Source of the DNA: JAEDES01 sp964470055
GTDB taxonomy: Bacteria; Bacillota_I; Bacilli_A; RF39; UBA660
Assembly: GCA_964470055.1 (NCBI GenBank)
Contig: CAYXZZ010000003.1
Location: forward strand, 1 to 50,354
Length of the DNA stretch: 50,354 nucleotides
Reading direction: 5' to 3'
Shown: piece after piece, positions 26,231 through 33,586 of the stretch
Layout of the letters: the number at the start of each line of letters is the position of its first letter
Position numbering within the stretch: position 1 is the stretch's first letter
The notes under the pieces: model-generated
What the model saw: the letters and a program-made list of their open reading frames with translations, nothing else
Told to the model about the DNA's origin: nothing
Databases searched by the model: none
Made by a program: the position numbers and the translations under genes

Positions 26231-26280
26231 TGATGTTTAAAATTTAAGTCAACTAGTATGTTGAAAATAAGAAAAGTAAA

Positions 26281-26308
26281 GGGATGACTATAAAATGTCA
26301 TCCTTTTT
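26281..26308 (+). terminator. Strong intrinsic terminator closing the giant-protein operon
   Basis: GGATGAC (26282-26288) pairs perfectly with GTCATCC (26297-26303), followed by five T. Confidence 0.9.
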
Positions 26309-26613
26309 GTGTTATGAAAACTCCTAGATACTCTCTTTAATATAAATATAAGTTAACCCAATTTTGACTAACTTTAATTCCATTTTTTAAGCAGTTTTGT
26401 TATTTTAGAAGAATAAATAGATTAGGAAATGTTTTTATTGGAGCAGGTATGCTAGAAAATAATATGTAGGAAATATTAAATTATTTAACTGATATATATA
26501 ATAATATCATCCAGAAAATTTTTTTGATTTATATTATGGGACAAGTTTTGCAGAACAGGCTGTTTAGTTGGCATGTAATTAAAAATAACATGATATATTT
26601 AGGCGGGATATAG
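26309..26613 (+). other. Non-coding or decayed stretch
   Basis: About 300 bases without an intact reading frame, promoter or hairpin that I trust. One frame, at about 26411-26613, is open apart from a TAG and could be a gene remnant, but it is too short and AT-rich to assign. It leads directly into the decayed AbiEi-like gene. Confidence 0.4.
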
Positions 26614-27366
26614 ATGAATTATAATGATATTTTAATTAAGTATATTGATGCATATCCATGTGATGAGCAAATTTTTATTGAAGATATAAATGATTATTTT
26701 AAAAATTATATTAAAAATAATTTTGATGATGTATTTAAAAATATTTATGTGTATATTAATAGACTTGTAAAAGATAAAAGAATAGTTCAATTTATTAAAG
26801 GAATTTACTATAAACCTTTAAAAGGTACATTTGGTAATAAGCTTTTAAATATTAACAGAGTTATTGGTAAAAAATATACATGATGGAACTAGGCAAAAGG
26901 GTTATTTAACGAGTACTTATTTAATAGAATAGGTTTAACTACACAAATACCAAAAGAAATTTTAATTGTTACTAATGAATGTCCTAATGCGAACAATTAT
27001 AATAATAAAAATTTAGGTGTTACTATTAGAAGACCTAAAATTGAAATTAATGATGATAATTATAAATATTTTCAGCTTTTTGATGTGTTAATTAATAAAG
27101 ATAATATAAAAATTGAGGTTCATAACGAAAAAGAAATTATTTATAAATTTATTAAAGATAATGAATTGGAAATGGAAAAATATTGAAGAATTAGCATTGG
27201 TAAGTGAAATTAATGTTAATAAAGAAATTATAAAAATACTTAATATAATGGAGATAAAACTTTAGATTTTGATATTGTTGAAAGTTGATACTTAAAAGAT
27301 AATTTAAATGAATATCTGGAGGATGATTATTTAGATTTTACAAAAGTAGCAGCAAATTTTTTTTAA
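26614..27366 (+). pseudogene. Decayed AbiEi/DUF6088-like antitoxin gene
   Basis: The first 89 codons look like the winged-helix N-terminus of an AbiEi-type transcriptional regulator (INRLVKDKRIVQFIKGIYYK). The frame then has TGA at 26881 and TAG at 26890 and continues with family-like sequence, including FNRIGLTTQIPKEILIVTN, which matches the 'LGLstQvP' core of AbiEi/DUF6088 proteins, to TGA at 27184. A further piece (NIEELALVSEINVNKEII) continues in another frame, so there is at least one frameshift as well. The exact end is uncertain. No partner AbiEii nucleotidyltransferase is visible. It is a relic of a mobile or defence module. Confidence 0.65.
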
Positions 27367-27423
27367 ATAAATGAGATTGTTGATAATATAAAATTTATTG
27401 AATTTTGTTCTAAGACTTAATTT

Positions 27424-27447
27424 CTTTCATATAGTTAATTATGAAAG
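27424..27447 (+). promoter_or_regulatory. Inverted repeat next to the spoVS ribosome binding site
   Basis: CTTTCATA (27424-27431) and TATGAAAG (27440-27447) form a perfect 8-base inverted repeat, and the AGAGG ribosome binding site starts within a few bases of its right arm. It could be an operator or an mRNA hairpin affecting translation. Confidence 0.5.
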
Positions 27448-27462
27448 AGAGGAATAATATAT

Positions 27463-27723
27463 ATGGAAATACTTAAAGTTTCAACTAAATCTAATCCTAA
27501 TTCAGTGGCTGGAGCGTTGGCTAATGTCTTTAGGGAAAAAGGAGTTGTAGAAATTCAAGCAGTAGGTGCTGGGGCACTTAATCAAGCAATTAAAGCAGTA
27601 GCAATTGCGAGGGGATTTGTTGCTCCTTCTGGTAAAAATTTGGTTTGTATCCCTGCTTTTCAGGATATAGCAATTGATGGGGAAGAACGAACTGCAATTA
27701 AGTTAATTATTGAGGCTAAGTAG
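27463..27723 (+). CDS. spoVS: Stage V sporulation protein S
   Basis: 86 residues matching SpoVS over its full length: a short Alba-like fold with the conserved 'LKVSTKSNPNSVAGALA', 'VGAGALNQAIKAVAIARG' and a C-terminal 'TAIKLIIE'. In Bacillus subtilis SpoVS affects septation and coat assembly during sporulation. Homologues also occur in bacteria that do not sporulate, so the gene alone does not prove sporulation, but cotE elsewhere in this window supports it. The gene is single, with a good AGAGAGG site and a terminator overlapping its stop codon. Confidence 0.93.
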   Translation: MEILKVSTKSNPNSVAGALANVFREKGVVEIQAVGAGALNQAIKAVAIARGFVAPSGKNLVCIPAFQDIAIDGEERTAIKLIIEAK

Positions 27724-27737
27724 GCCTCTTTTCTTTT
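27712..27737 (+). terminator. Intrinsic terminator of spoVS
   Basis: GAGGC (27712-27716) pairs with GCCTC (27724-27728), followed by a T-rich tract. The spoVS stop codon lies in the loop. Confidence 0.8.
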
Positions 27738-27780
27738 GTGATGATTGTCAATTTTTTAACTTTTTTTTAGTTGGAGTATG

Positions 27781-27789
27781 TGGTATATT
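27781..27789 (+). promoter_or_regulatory. Extended -10 promoter
   Basis: TGG plus TATATT at 27781-27789, 27 bases before the start at 27816. No clear -35. Confidence 0.5.
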
Positions 27790-27815
27790 ATTAATAGAAT
27801 ATGAGGTGTTTATGT

Positions 27816-28766
27816 ATGAACGAAAATAATATTAATGATAGTTCTGATACAGTAATTATTGGTAATGATACCCAAGATCTGAATGTGGCAGTTAGTAGTA
27901 AGATTACTGTTTCTTCATCCCCTAATGTTATTATTTGTGCTAGATGTGGTTCGGAGATGAAGAAGAATGCTAGATATTGTATGAAATGTGGTAATTTAAA
28001 TTATGCTCATCCTGATAATGAATTTATGAAACAGTATGCTTATAAGAATACTGTTAATGGTGAATTTGTTCCTAATGCTAGTGTTGGTGGACAAAATACG
28101 GTTACAAGTAATAGTGTTAGTAATGTTTCTTCTACTAAAAATCCATATAAAGCATGTTTTATAACTAATGTTATTTTGTTTGGAATTTATACTTTAATTC
28201 TTTTGTTGCCGGTATTTCTTACTGGAAAAGGATTAGGGTATGCTTTTGGTATTTTATTATTAGTGGGATATTTATTTGTATTTAGTTATTCTAGTCAACG
28301 GATTTTGATTAAAGGTGGGCGACCTTGGTGGTCAGCGTTTATTCCTTTTTACAGTAGTTATACTTGGTTTGAAGTTGCGACTGGTTGTGGATGGTTATTT
28401 TTACTTACTTATGTTCCAGTAATAGGAATAGTTGTTGGGTTTTATGCTTTGTATAGTTTAGGAAAGAGATTTTATCGGAATGGTTGGTTAACAATGTTTT
28501 TCTGGTTTGTAATGATTCCTGTGATTGGATTAGATAGAAGTTCAGAAATGAGTGTTTTTATACAAGGGTCAAGTTTAGCAGATAAATCAGTTGATAGTAA
28601 GGGAAAAACAGCCAGTGAGAAAAAATATGGTAGAAATAAATTTTTTATTACATTGATTGTTTTAGTAGTTGTTTGTGTTGGACTTTATTTTTGTTGGCCA
28701 TTTATTAAACCTTTGACTGATAAGGTAGTTGAATTTTTTAAGAATCAGATGGAATTTTATAAGTAG
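27816..28766 (+). CDS. Zinc-ribbon membrane protein with DUF5684-like domain
   Basis: 316 residues from ATG 27816, chosen because GAGGTG at 27803-27808 is 7 bases upstream; the in-frame ATG at 27801 overlaps that site. An N-terminal tail is followed by a zinc ribbon with Cys41, Cys44, Cys55 and Cys58. Then come several membrane helices with GRPWWSAFIPFYSSYTWFEV and VPVIGIVVGFYALYSLGKRF, the pattern of DUF5684 membrane proteins. A last membrane helix lies near the C-terminus. Proteins of this build are often annotated as signal-peptidase-associated or as unknown; no function can be assigned. It is transcribed alone. Confidence 0.75.
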   Translation: MNENNINDSSDTVIIGNDTQDLNVAVSSKITVSSSPNVIICARCGSEMKKNARYCMKCGNLNYAHPDNEFMKQYAYKNTVNGEFVPNASVGGQNTVTSNSVSNVSSTKNPYKACFITNVILFGIYTLILLLPVFLTGKGLGYAFGILLLVGYLFVFSYSSQRILIKGGRPWWSAFIPFYSSYTWFEVATGCGWLFLLTYVPVIGIVVGFYALYSLGKRFYRNGWLTMFFWFVMIPVIGLDRSSEMSVFIQGSSLADKSVDSKGKTASEKKYGRNKFFITLIVLVVVCVGLYFCWPFIKPLTDKVVEFFKNQMEFYK

Positions 28767-28821
28767 CAAATGTTTAATGTAGAAGAAGTAGTAGGTAAAA
28801 GATAAACTCAAAAATATAGTA

Positions 28822-28845
28822 AAAACGTATGCATTACTACGTTTT
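28822..28845 (+). terminator. Hairpin, probable terminator
   Basis: AAAACGTA (28822-28829) and TACGTTTT (28838-28845) are perfectly complementary with an 8-base loop. The T tract is only the four T of the stem, so termination may be partial. Confidence 0.5.
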
Positions 28846-28870
28846 AGTGTGAAGAATTGCTTAATAAATC

Positions 28871-28899
28871 TTGATAATTTAAATAAATTCATCTATAAT
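28871..28899 (+). promoter_or_regulatory. serS: Promoter of the serS T-box leader
   Basis: TTGATA (28871-28876) and TATAAT (28894-28899) are separated by 17 bases, placing the transcript start shortly before the T-box structure. Confidence 0.75.
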
Positions 28900-28905
28900 A
28901 TTAGT

Positions 28906-29099
28906 AAATCGATTATTAGAACTAATAATAAGTTTATTTAATTTTAGAGAAGTCGCGGTTGGTGAAAGCGATATTAAGGGCTTATTTATCTACTCTATAG
29001 ATGAAGAAATTCCGGTTAATACCGTTATGTAATTAAGAAAAATAAAGGATGGTACCGTGTCTTTATAGGCACTCCTTGTGGTATCATTCTTTTTTTAGG
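28906..29099 (+). promoter_or_regulatory. T-box riboswitch controlling serS
   Basis: The conserved T-box sequence AAAGGATGGTACCGTG is at 29044-29059. A competing terminator follows: GGTACCGT pairs with GTGGTATC near 29085-29092, with a T-rich run after it. The upstream part has Stem I features (AGAGAAGTCGCGG near 28946, then GGTGAAAGCGA). A plausible serine specifier TCT lies in TACTCTATAG at about 28991-29000; I am less sure of this codon than of the element. T-boxes sense uncharged tRNA, here presumably tRNA-Ser, and allow transcription of the synthetase when serine charging falls. Confidence 0.88.
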
Positions 29100-29109
29100 T
29101 GGTGATTAG

Positions 29110-29172
29110 ATGAATAAATTTAGTTCTAGTGATTTGGTATATAGTAAAGTCTCGTGCTTTTTATGTATTTAA
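29110..29172 (+). CDS. Possible serine-rich leader peptide before serS
   Basis: A 20-codon frame starting at ATG 29110, preceded by AGGTGG with 7-base spacing, lying between the T-box terminator and serS. Five of its 20 codons are serine (AGT, TCT, AGT, AGT, TCG), including three in a row. It ends at TAA 29170-29172, 24 bases before serS. It may be translated, but there is no comparative support; it could be chance. Confidence 0.4.
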   Translation: MNKFSSSDLVYSKVSCFLCI

Positions 29173-29196
29173 AAAATTAATTAGGAGGAGAAAGTT

Positions 29197-30486
29197 ATGA
29201 TAGATATTAAATTAATTAGAGAAAATCCAGAATTGGTAAAGGAAAATATTAAGAAGAAATTTCAAGATAAGAAATTGTCATTAGTTGATGAAATTAAAGA
29301 GTTAGATGTAAGAGTACGTGAAGTACAAGTAAGAGTAGATGGTTTAAAAGCAGAGAAAAACCGTTTGAGTGGTGAAATTGGCAAGTTAATGAAAGATAAA
29401 AAAGTTGATGAGGCTAATGAAATTAAGGCTACTATTGCGAAGACTGCTGATGAAATTTCTCAATTGGAATCAGAATTTGAAGAGTTGAGTAAAACTATTA
29501 AAGAAAAAATGATGGTTATTCCAAATATTATTGATGAATCAGTTCCGATTGGGAAAGATGATAGTGAAAATGTTGAGAATGAGAAATTTGGAGAACCAGT
29601 TGTTCCTGATTTTGAAATTCCATATCATGCAGATATTTTGGAGAGTTTAGATGGTCTTGATAAAGATGCTGCTGGTAGAACTTCAGGAAATGGATTTTAT
29701 TACTTGATGGGAGATGTTGCGAGAGTTCATTCTGCAATGTTAAGTTATGCAAGAGACTTTATGATTAATAAGGGATTTACTTATTGCGTACCACCATTCA
29801 TGATTAGAAGTGATGTTGTTACTGGAGTTATGAGTTTTGAAGAGATGGATGCAATGATGTATAAAATTGAGGGAGAAGATTTATTCCTAATTGGTACAAG
29901 TGAACATTCTATGATTGGTAGATTTAAAGATCAATTATTGAAGAAAGAAAACTTACCTTATACTTTAACAAGTTATTCTCCATGTTTTAGAAAAGAAGTT
30001 GGGGCTCATGGTATTGAAGAAAGAGGGATTTACCGAGTTCATCAATTTGAAAAGCAAGAAATGGTTGTAATATGTGAACCAGAAGATTCAATGGATTGGT
30101 ATAATAAAATGTGGAATTATACAGTTGAATTCTTTAGAAGTTTAGATGTTCCTGTTAGAACATTAGAATGTTGTAGTGGAGATTTGGCAGATTTAAAAGT
30201 TAAATCATGTGATATTGAAGCATGGAGTCCACGTCAACAAAAATACTTTGAAGTAGGAAGTTGCTCAACATTGGGCGATGCTCAGGCAAGAAGACTTGGT
30301 ATTCGTGCTAAGGGAGAAAAAGGAAATTATTATTTACATACATTGAATAATACTGTTCTAGCAACACCTCGTGGATTAATTGCTTTTATGGAAAATAATA
30401 TTAATAGTGATGGAAGTATTAATATTCCAGTAGCATTAAGACCATACATGGGTGGAGTAGAAAAGTTAATTCCTAATAAGAAATAG
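29197..30486 (+). CDS. serS: Seryl-tRNA synthetase
   Basis: 429 residues, full length. It charges tRNA-Ser with serine in the cytoplasm using ATP. The N-terminal long coiled coil (about 28-100), which contacts the tRNA long arm, is present. The class II catalytic core has motif 2 as FRKEVGAHGIEERGIYRVHQ and motif 3 as LATPRGLIAFMEN. ATG 29197 follows an AGGAGGAG site. It is transcribed from the T-box-controlled promoter and ends at a terminator just after the stop, so it is monocistronic. No oddities. Confidence 0.97.
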   Translation: MIDIKLIRENPELVKENIKKKFQDKKLSLVDEIKELDVRVREVQVRVDGLKAEKNRLSGEIGKLMKDKKVDEANEIKATIAKTADEISQLESEFEELSKTIKEKMMVIPNIIDESVPIGKDDSENVENEKFGEPVVPDFEIPYHADILESLDGLDKDAAGRTSGNGFYYLMGDVARVHSAMLSYARDFMINKGFTYCVPPFMIRSDVVTGVMSFEEMDAMMYKIEGEDLFLIGTSEHSMIGRFKDQLLKKENLPYTLTSYSPCFRKEVGAHGIEERGIYRVHQFEKQEMVVICEPEDSMDWYNKMWNYTVEFFRSLDVPVRTLECCSGDLADLKVKSCDIEAWSPRQQKYFEVGSCSTLGDAQARRLGIRAKGEKGNYYLHTLNNTVLATPRGLIAFMENNINSDGSINIPVALRPYMGGVEKLIPNKK

Positions 30487-30487
30487 T

Positions 30488-30510
30488 GGGTCATTTAATG
30501 ACCTTTTTCT
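30488..30510 (+). terminator. Intrinsic terminator of serS
   Basis: GGTCAT (30489-30494) pairs with ATGACC (30498-30503), followed by five T. Confidence 0.85.
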
Positions 30511-30552
30511 TTGAATAAAAAGTTGTTTTTTTCATAAACTAATACTGGTGAT

Positions 30553-30702
30553 ATGATGAAAACAGATAAGGAAAGAATTGATACTATAAAGACTGAGAGT
30601 GGTTTATATAATATAAATGTAGATTGTAATTCTAAAGAAGGAAAAATGTTAGTTGAGGTTGTAGAGAAAGAAGCAAGTTTGAAAAAATTGGAGGACAAGT
30701 AG
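30553..30702 (+). CDS. Small 49-residue protein of unknown function
   Basis: A 49-codon frame (two adjacent ATG, at 30553 and 30556) encoding a charged, soluble protein without Trp or membrane segment. It is followed at once by an intrinsic terminator whose stem starts in its last codons, as at other genes here. The ribosome binding site (GGTG at 30547-30550) is weak. The central 'SGLYNINVDCNSKEGKMLVEVVEKE' region suggests a small beta-rich fold. No family is recognised. Confidence 0.55.
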   Translation: MMKTDKERIDTIKTESGLYNINVDCNSKEGKMLVEVVEKEASLKKLEDK

Positions 30703-30720
30703 AAGTCCTTCTTTTTTTTT
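30691..30720 (+). terminator. Intrinsic terminator of the 49-codon gene
   Basis: AGGAC (30692-30696) pairs with GTCCT (30705-30709), followed by a run of nine T after TC. Confidence 0.8.
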
Positions 30721-30771
30721 GAGGTTGAAAGTGGCTATTTATTATTATGTTGTCTTTTTTAGAGTCTTTTG

Positions 30772-30780
30772 TGATAAAAT
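30772..30780 (+). promoter_or_regulatory. Extended -10 promoter
   Basis: TGA plus TAAAAT at 30772-30780. TTGTCT at 30750-30755 is a possible -35, 19 bases upstream. Confidence 0.5.
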
Positions 30781-30801
30781 TTATAGTAGGAGATGGTTAA
30801 A

Positions 30802-31503
30802 ATGTGGTTTTTAATTGGTGTAGTTATTTTGATAGGATTTGTGATTTTTTGTTACTATTTTATGAGGAATAAAATACGAAAGTTGTCGATAAAGTATTTG
30901 GGAACTACTAATATTAAGGAGATACTAGAAAAGTCACAGTTAGAAGATGAGGAGACTCCTAAATCTCTTTCTAGTATGGATAGTATTTATTTGGAACAGA
31001 TAAGAAGAGATTTTCCAGATATTAATATAAATGAACTTAAGAGAATGAGTGAAAAGGAAATTCTTAACGCTTATAAGGCTATTGAAAATAAAGATAGTGG
31101 TTCTATTAAAAATGGAAAAGTAAAAAGTTTTGTTGATAGTGTTATTGATGATATTGGTGATGATGAAGTTCGATATAGTGATATAAAGATTCATAAGACG
31201 GTTGTGTCTAAATATGAAAAGAGTAAGGGCGTTGCGACGATTTATTTTTCAACTGCTTTTCAGTATATGTATAAGAAAGGTAATATGTCAATAAAAAAGG
31301 TTCAAGATCGAGTTAAGACGGAATATATTTATGTGATTGATGTTAATGAAGTGGAACATTCTAAGAAGGTACTTGGTATTAATTGTCCTAATTGTGGTTC
31401 TCCAGTTATTAGTTTGGGTGAAAAGACTTGTAGTTATTGTGGGAGTGGAGTAATTGATATTGTTAGAAGAGTTTGGACAATTAATGATATAGTTAAATAT
31501 TAG
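30802..31503 (+). CDS. Membrane-anchored Tim44-like protein with C-terminal zinc ribbon
   Basis: 233 residues from ATG 30802. The in-frame ATG at 30793 touches the TAGTAGGAG site, whereas 30802 has normal spacing. There is one N-terminal membrane helix (about 3-24), a charged linker, and an alpha/beta domain (about 105-190: 'VATIYFSTAFQYMY', 'VKTEYIYVIDV') that resembles the lipid-binding Tim44-like fold. The last part is a four-Cys zinc ribbon (CPNCGSPV, then CSYCGSG). It precedes the ydjG-like gene, which has its own promoter, and shares its zinc-ribbon theme. A role at the membrane together with the ydjGHI-like genes is plausible but not shown. Confidence 0.7.
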   Translation: MWFLIGVVILIGFVIFCYYFMRNKIRKLSIKYLGTTNIKEILEKSQLEDEETPKSLSSMDSIYLEQIRRDFPDININELKRMSEKEILNAYKAIENKDSGSIKNGKVKSFVDSVIDDIGDDEVRYSDIKIHKTVVSKYEKSKGVATIYFSTAFQYMYKKGNMSIKKVQDRVKTEYIYVIDVNEVEHSKKVLGINCPNCGSPVISLGEKTCSYCGSGVIDIVRRVWTINDIVKY

Positions 31504-31535
31504 TAAAAATAGTGATTTTTTTAATAATGGGTTTA

Positions 31536-31544
31536 TGGTATAAT
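31536..31544 (+). promoter_or_regulatory. Extended -10 promoter of the ydjG-like gene
   Basis: TGG plus TATAAT at 31536-31544, 32 bases before the GTG start, without a clear -35. Confidence 0.65.
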
Positions 31545-31575
31545 TTTATTATGGAAAGATAGGGGTGATTGAATC

Positions 31576-32628
31576 GTGAATGCACTTGATAATAAATGTC
31601 CTGCGTGTAATGCTCCGATTACTTTTAATCCGATAAATCAAATGTGGGATTGTAGTTATTGTGGTAGCAAGTTTACATTAGAGCAGATGCAACAACATAA
31701 TAATGCTAGTAGTGTGAAAGAAAATATGGTTGATCAATTGATGCCAGAGTCTACTATTGGTGACGTTGATTTGTATCGTTGTAGTAATTGTGGTGCGGAA
31801 ATTATGGCTGATAAAAATACAACGGCAACTTTTTGTGTGTATTGTGGCAGTACGGCAATATTGAAAGATAGGATTACTCAAGGTAGAGCACCGAACTTTA
31901 TTATTCCTTTTAAGAAAGTTAAAGAGGATGCAATTGTAGGATTTAAAAAGATAACTAAAGGAAAATTACTTGCACCTAAGTGTTTTAAGGATCCTAAGAA
32001 TATAGAAAAAGTTACAGGTATTTATATTCCCTTTTGGGCGTATGATTTAGAGGCAAATGGGGAAGTTGAATTTGAAGCATGGGATAGTCGAGTTTGGAGT
32101 GATTCTAAATATAGATATACTAAAACTGATAGGTATTCTATTAGAAAGTCTGGACACTTTGATTTTAATAAAGTTTTGGCTGATGCTTCTACGAGATTTC
32201 CTGATGATTTGATGGATTCTTTGGAACCTTTTGAATATGGTGATTTGTTGCCATATAATCATGCTTACTTGTCTGGTTTTTTAGCGGAAAAGTATGATGT
32301 TGATGAATCAGAGGGGATTAAAAGAGTAATTGGGAGAACTAAGGATACTTCAATTGGAATGATTGAGAGTACAATTGGTCATCAAGGAAGATTATTAGTT
32401 AATGATGGAATTAGAGTTAGTTCGAGACATACACATTATATTATGTTACCTGTTTGGATGGTAAATATAAAATATAGAAATAAGAATTATACTTTCGCAA
32501 TGAATGGTCAAACTGGTAAACTTATAGGAAATATTCCAGTAGGTGTTAAAGAAACTATTCTTTGGTCAGTGATATTTTTTGTAATATTATTTCTTGTAGG
32601 AATTGCCTTTGTTTGTTTTTTGATGTAG
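31576..32628 (+). CDS. ydjG: YdjG-like double zinc-ribbon membrane protein
   Basis: 350 residues, GTG start after AGGGGTGA. There are two zinc ribbons: Cys8, Cys11, Cys26, Cys29 and Cys69, Cys72, Cys87, Cys90. A conserved soluble domain follows (IPFKKVKEDAIVGFKK; CFKDPKNIEKVTGIYIPFW) and then one membrane helix at the C-terminus (about 327-349). The build matches B. subtilis YdjG. There, ydjG-ydjH-ydjI lie with pspA, and YdjG and YdjH are reported to help recruit the SPFH protein YdjI to the membrane in the envelope-stress response. The order here (this gene, a TPM-domain gene, an SPFH gene) is the same, which strengthens the call. No pspA/liaH gene is in the window. Confidence 0.82.
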   Translation: MNALDNKCPACNAPITFNPINQMWDCSYCGSKFTLEQMQQHNNASSVKENMVDQLMPESTIGDVDLYRCSNCGAEIMADKNTTATFCVYCGSTAILKDRITQGRAPNFIIPFKKVKEDAIVGFKKITKGKLLAPKCFKDPKNIEKVTGIYIPFWAYDLEANGEVEFEAWDSRVWSDSKYRYTKTDRYSIRKSGHFDFNKVLADASTRFPDDLMDSLEPFEYGDLLPYNHAYLSGFLAEKYDVDESEGIKRVIGRTKDTSIGMIESTIGHQGRLLVNDGIRVSSRHTHYIMLPVWMVNIKYRNKNYTFAMNGQTGKLIGNIPVGVKETILWSVIFFVILFLVGIAFVCFLM

Positions 32629-32640
32629 GAGGTGATTTGA

Positions 32641-33543
32641 ATGAAGAAATTTAGAATAATAATTTTATTAATAATAATGTGTTTATGTTTTGGGGTTAAA
32701 GAGTGTTTTGCTAGTACTAAAGTTAATACAAGAACAGAAGGAAATTATTTAGTTCCAAGTGATGTTACTGTTACACAGTCAAATAAAAGTGCAATACTTA
32801 GTACTCCGGCTATTGATGCTTTAGAAAAGGTTTATGATTTTGCGGAAATACTTAGTGATTCAGAAGAAGAAAAACTTTATAAGCAAATAGAACAGTTTAT
32901 TACTGGCACTTCTATGGATTTTGTGATTGTTACTACTAGTAAACATACTAAGGCTAGTTCTAAGGATTATGCCCATGATTTTTATGACTTTAATGATTTT
33001 AAAAATAATGGGATGTTATTTTTGATAGATATGCAACAAAGTGAGATTTATATGGTTACTAAAGGTAGTGCGGTTAGTATATTTACAGATAAAAGAATGG
33101 AACCGTTACTTAAGAATGCATATAATAGTGTTGTTGCGAAGAATTATTATAAGGCTTGTAGTAACTTTATTACCTCATCTGCTGAATTTGTGAATATTGG
33201 AATTGCTGCAGATGACGAAGTTGTAAAAATAGATAGTGATGGGACTGTAAATGTAAGTAAGGATTTACATTTATTAGAGGTTTTTATAGTTGCTTTAGTT
33301 GGGACTTTTATTATTATTGTGATAATGATTTTGAGTAATAATATGGTTCATAAGGCGACTAGTTCTAAGGAGTTTTTGAATAGAGAAACAATTAGAATTG
33401 TAAATATTAGTGAAATGTATTTAGGTTCACATACTTCTAAGGTTCCTATTTCAGATAGTTCTTCTAGAAATTCTAGAAATGGAGGAATGAATCATTCATC
33501 ACGTGGTGGTGGCCGTAGTGGTGGGGCTGGACGTAAATTTTAA
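32641..33543 (+). CDS. ydjH: YdjH-like TPM-domain membrane protein
   Basis: 300 residues. A signal peptide (about 1-25, ending near CFAST) is followed by a TPM domain (about 60-185; 'VYDFAEILSDSEEEKL', 'MDFVIVTTSKH'), a membrane helix (about 214-236) and a cytoplasmic tail that ends in a Gly/Arg/Ser-rich stretch (GGGRSGGAGRKF), as in YgcG/YdjH proteins. It is 12 bases after the ydjG-like gene behind an AGGAGGTGA site, so they form an operon. The family is associated with membrane stress; its biochemical activity is not settled. Confidence 0.82.
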   Translation: MKKFRIIILLIIMCLCFGVKECFASTKVNTRTEGNYLVPSDVTVTQSNKSAILSTPAIDALEKVYDFAEILSDSEEEKLYKQIEQFITGTSMDFVIVTTSKHTKASSKDYAHDFYDFNDFKNNGMLFLIDMQQSEIYMVTKGSAVSIFTDKRMEPLLKNAYNSVVAKNYYKACSNFITSSAEFVNIGIAADDEVVKIDSDGTVNVSKDLHLLEVFIVALVGTFIIIVIMILSNNMVHKATSSKEFLNRETIRIVNISEMYLGSHTSKVPISDSSSRNSRNGGMNHSSRGGGRSGGAGRKF

Positions 33544-33546
33544 ATG

Positions 33547-33555
33547 TGGTATAAT
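33547..33555 (+). promoter_or_regulatory. Internal extended -10 promoter before the ydjI-like gene
   Basis: TGG plus TATAAT at 33547-33555, 31 bases before the ydjI-like start. It would allow extra expression of the SPFH protein independent of ydjGH. Confidence 0.6.
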
Positions 33556-33586
33556 AATATTAGATTAGAAAAGGAGAAAAATAATT

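Noticed and set aside
26309..26613. Protein-coding gene before the AbiEi-like relic
   Set aside because: The only longer frame has a stop inside, no start with a ribosome binding site and no recognisable motif.
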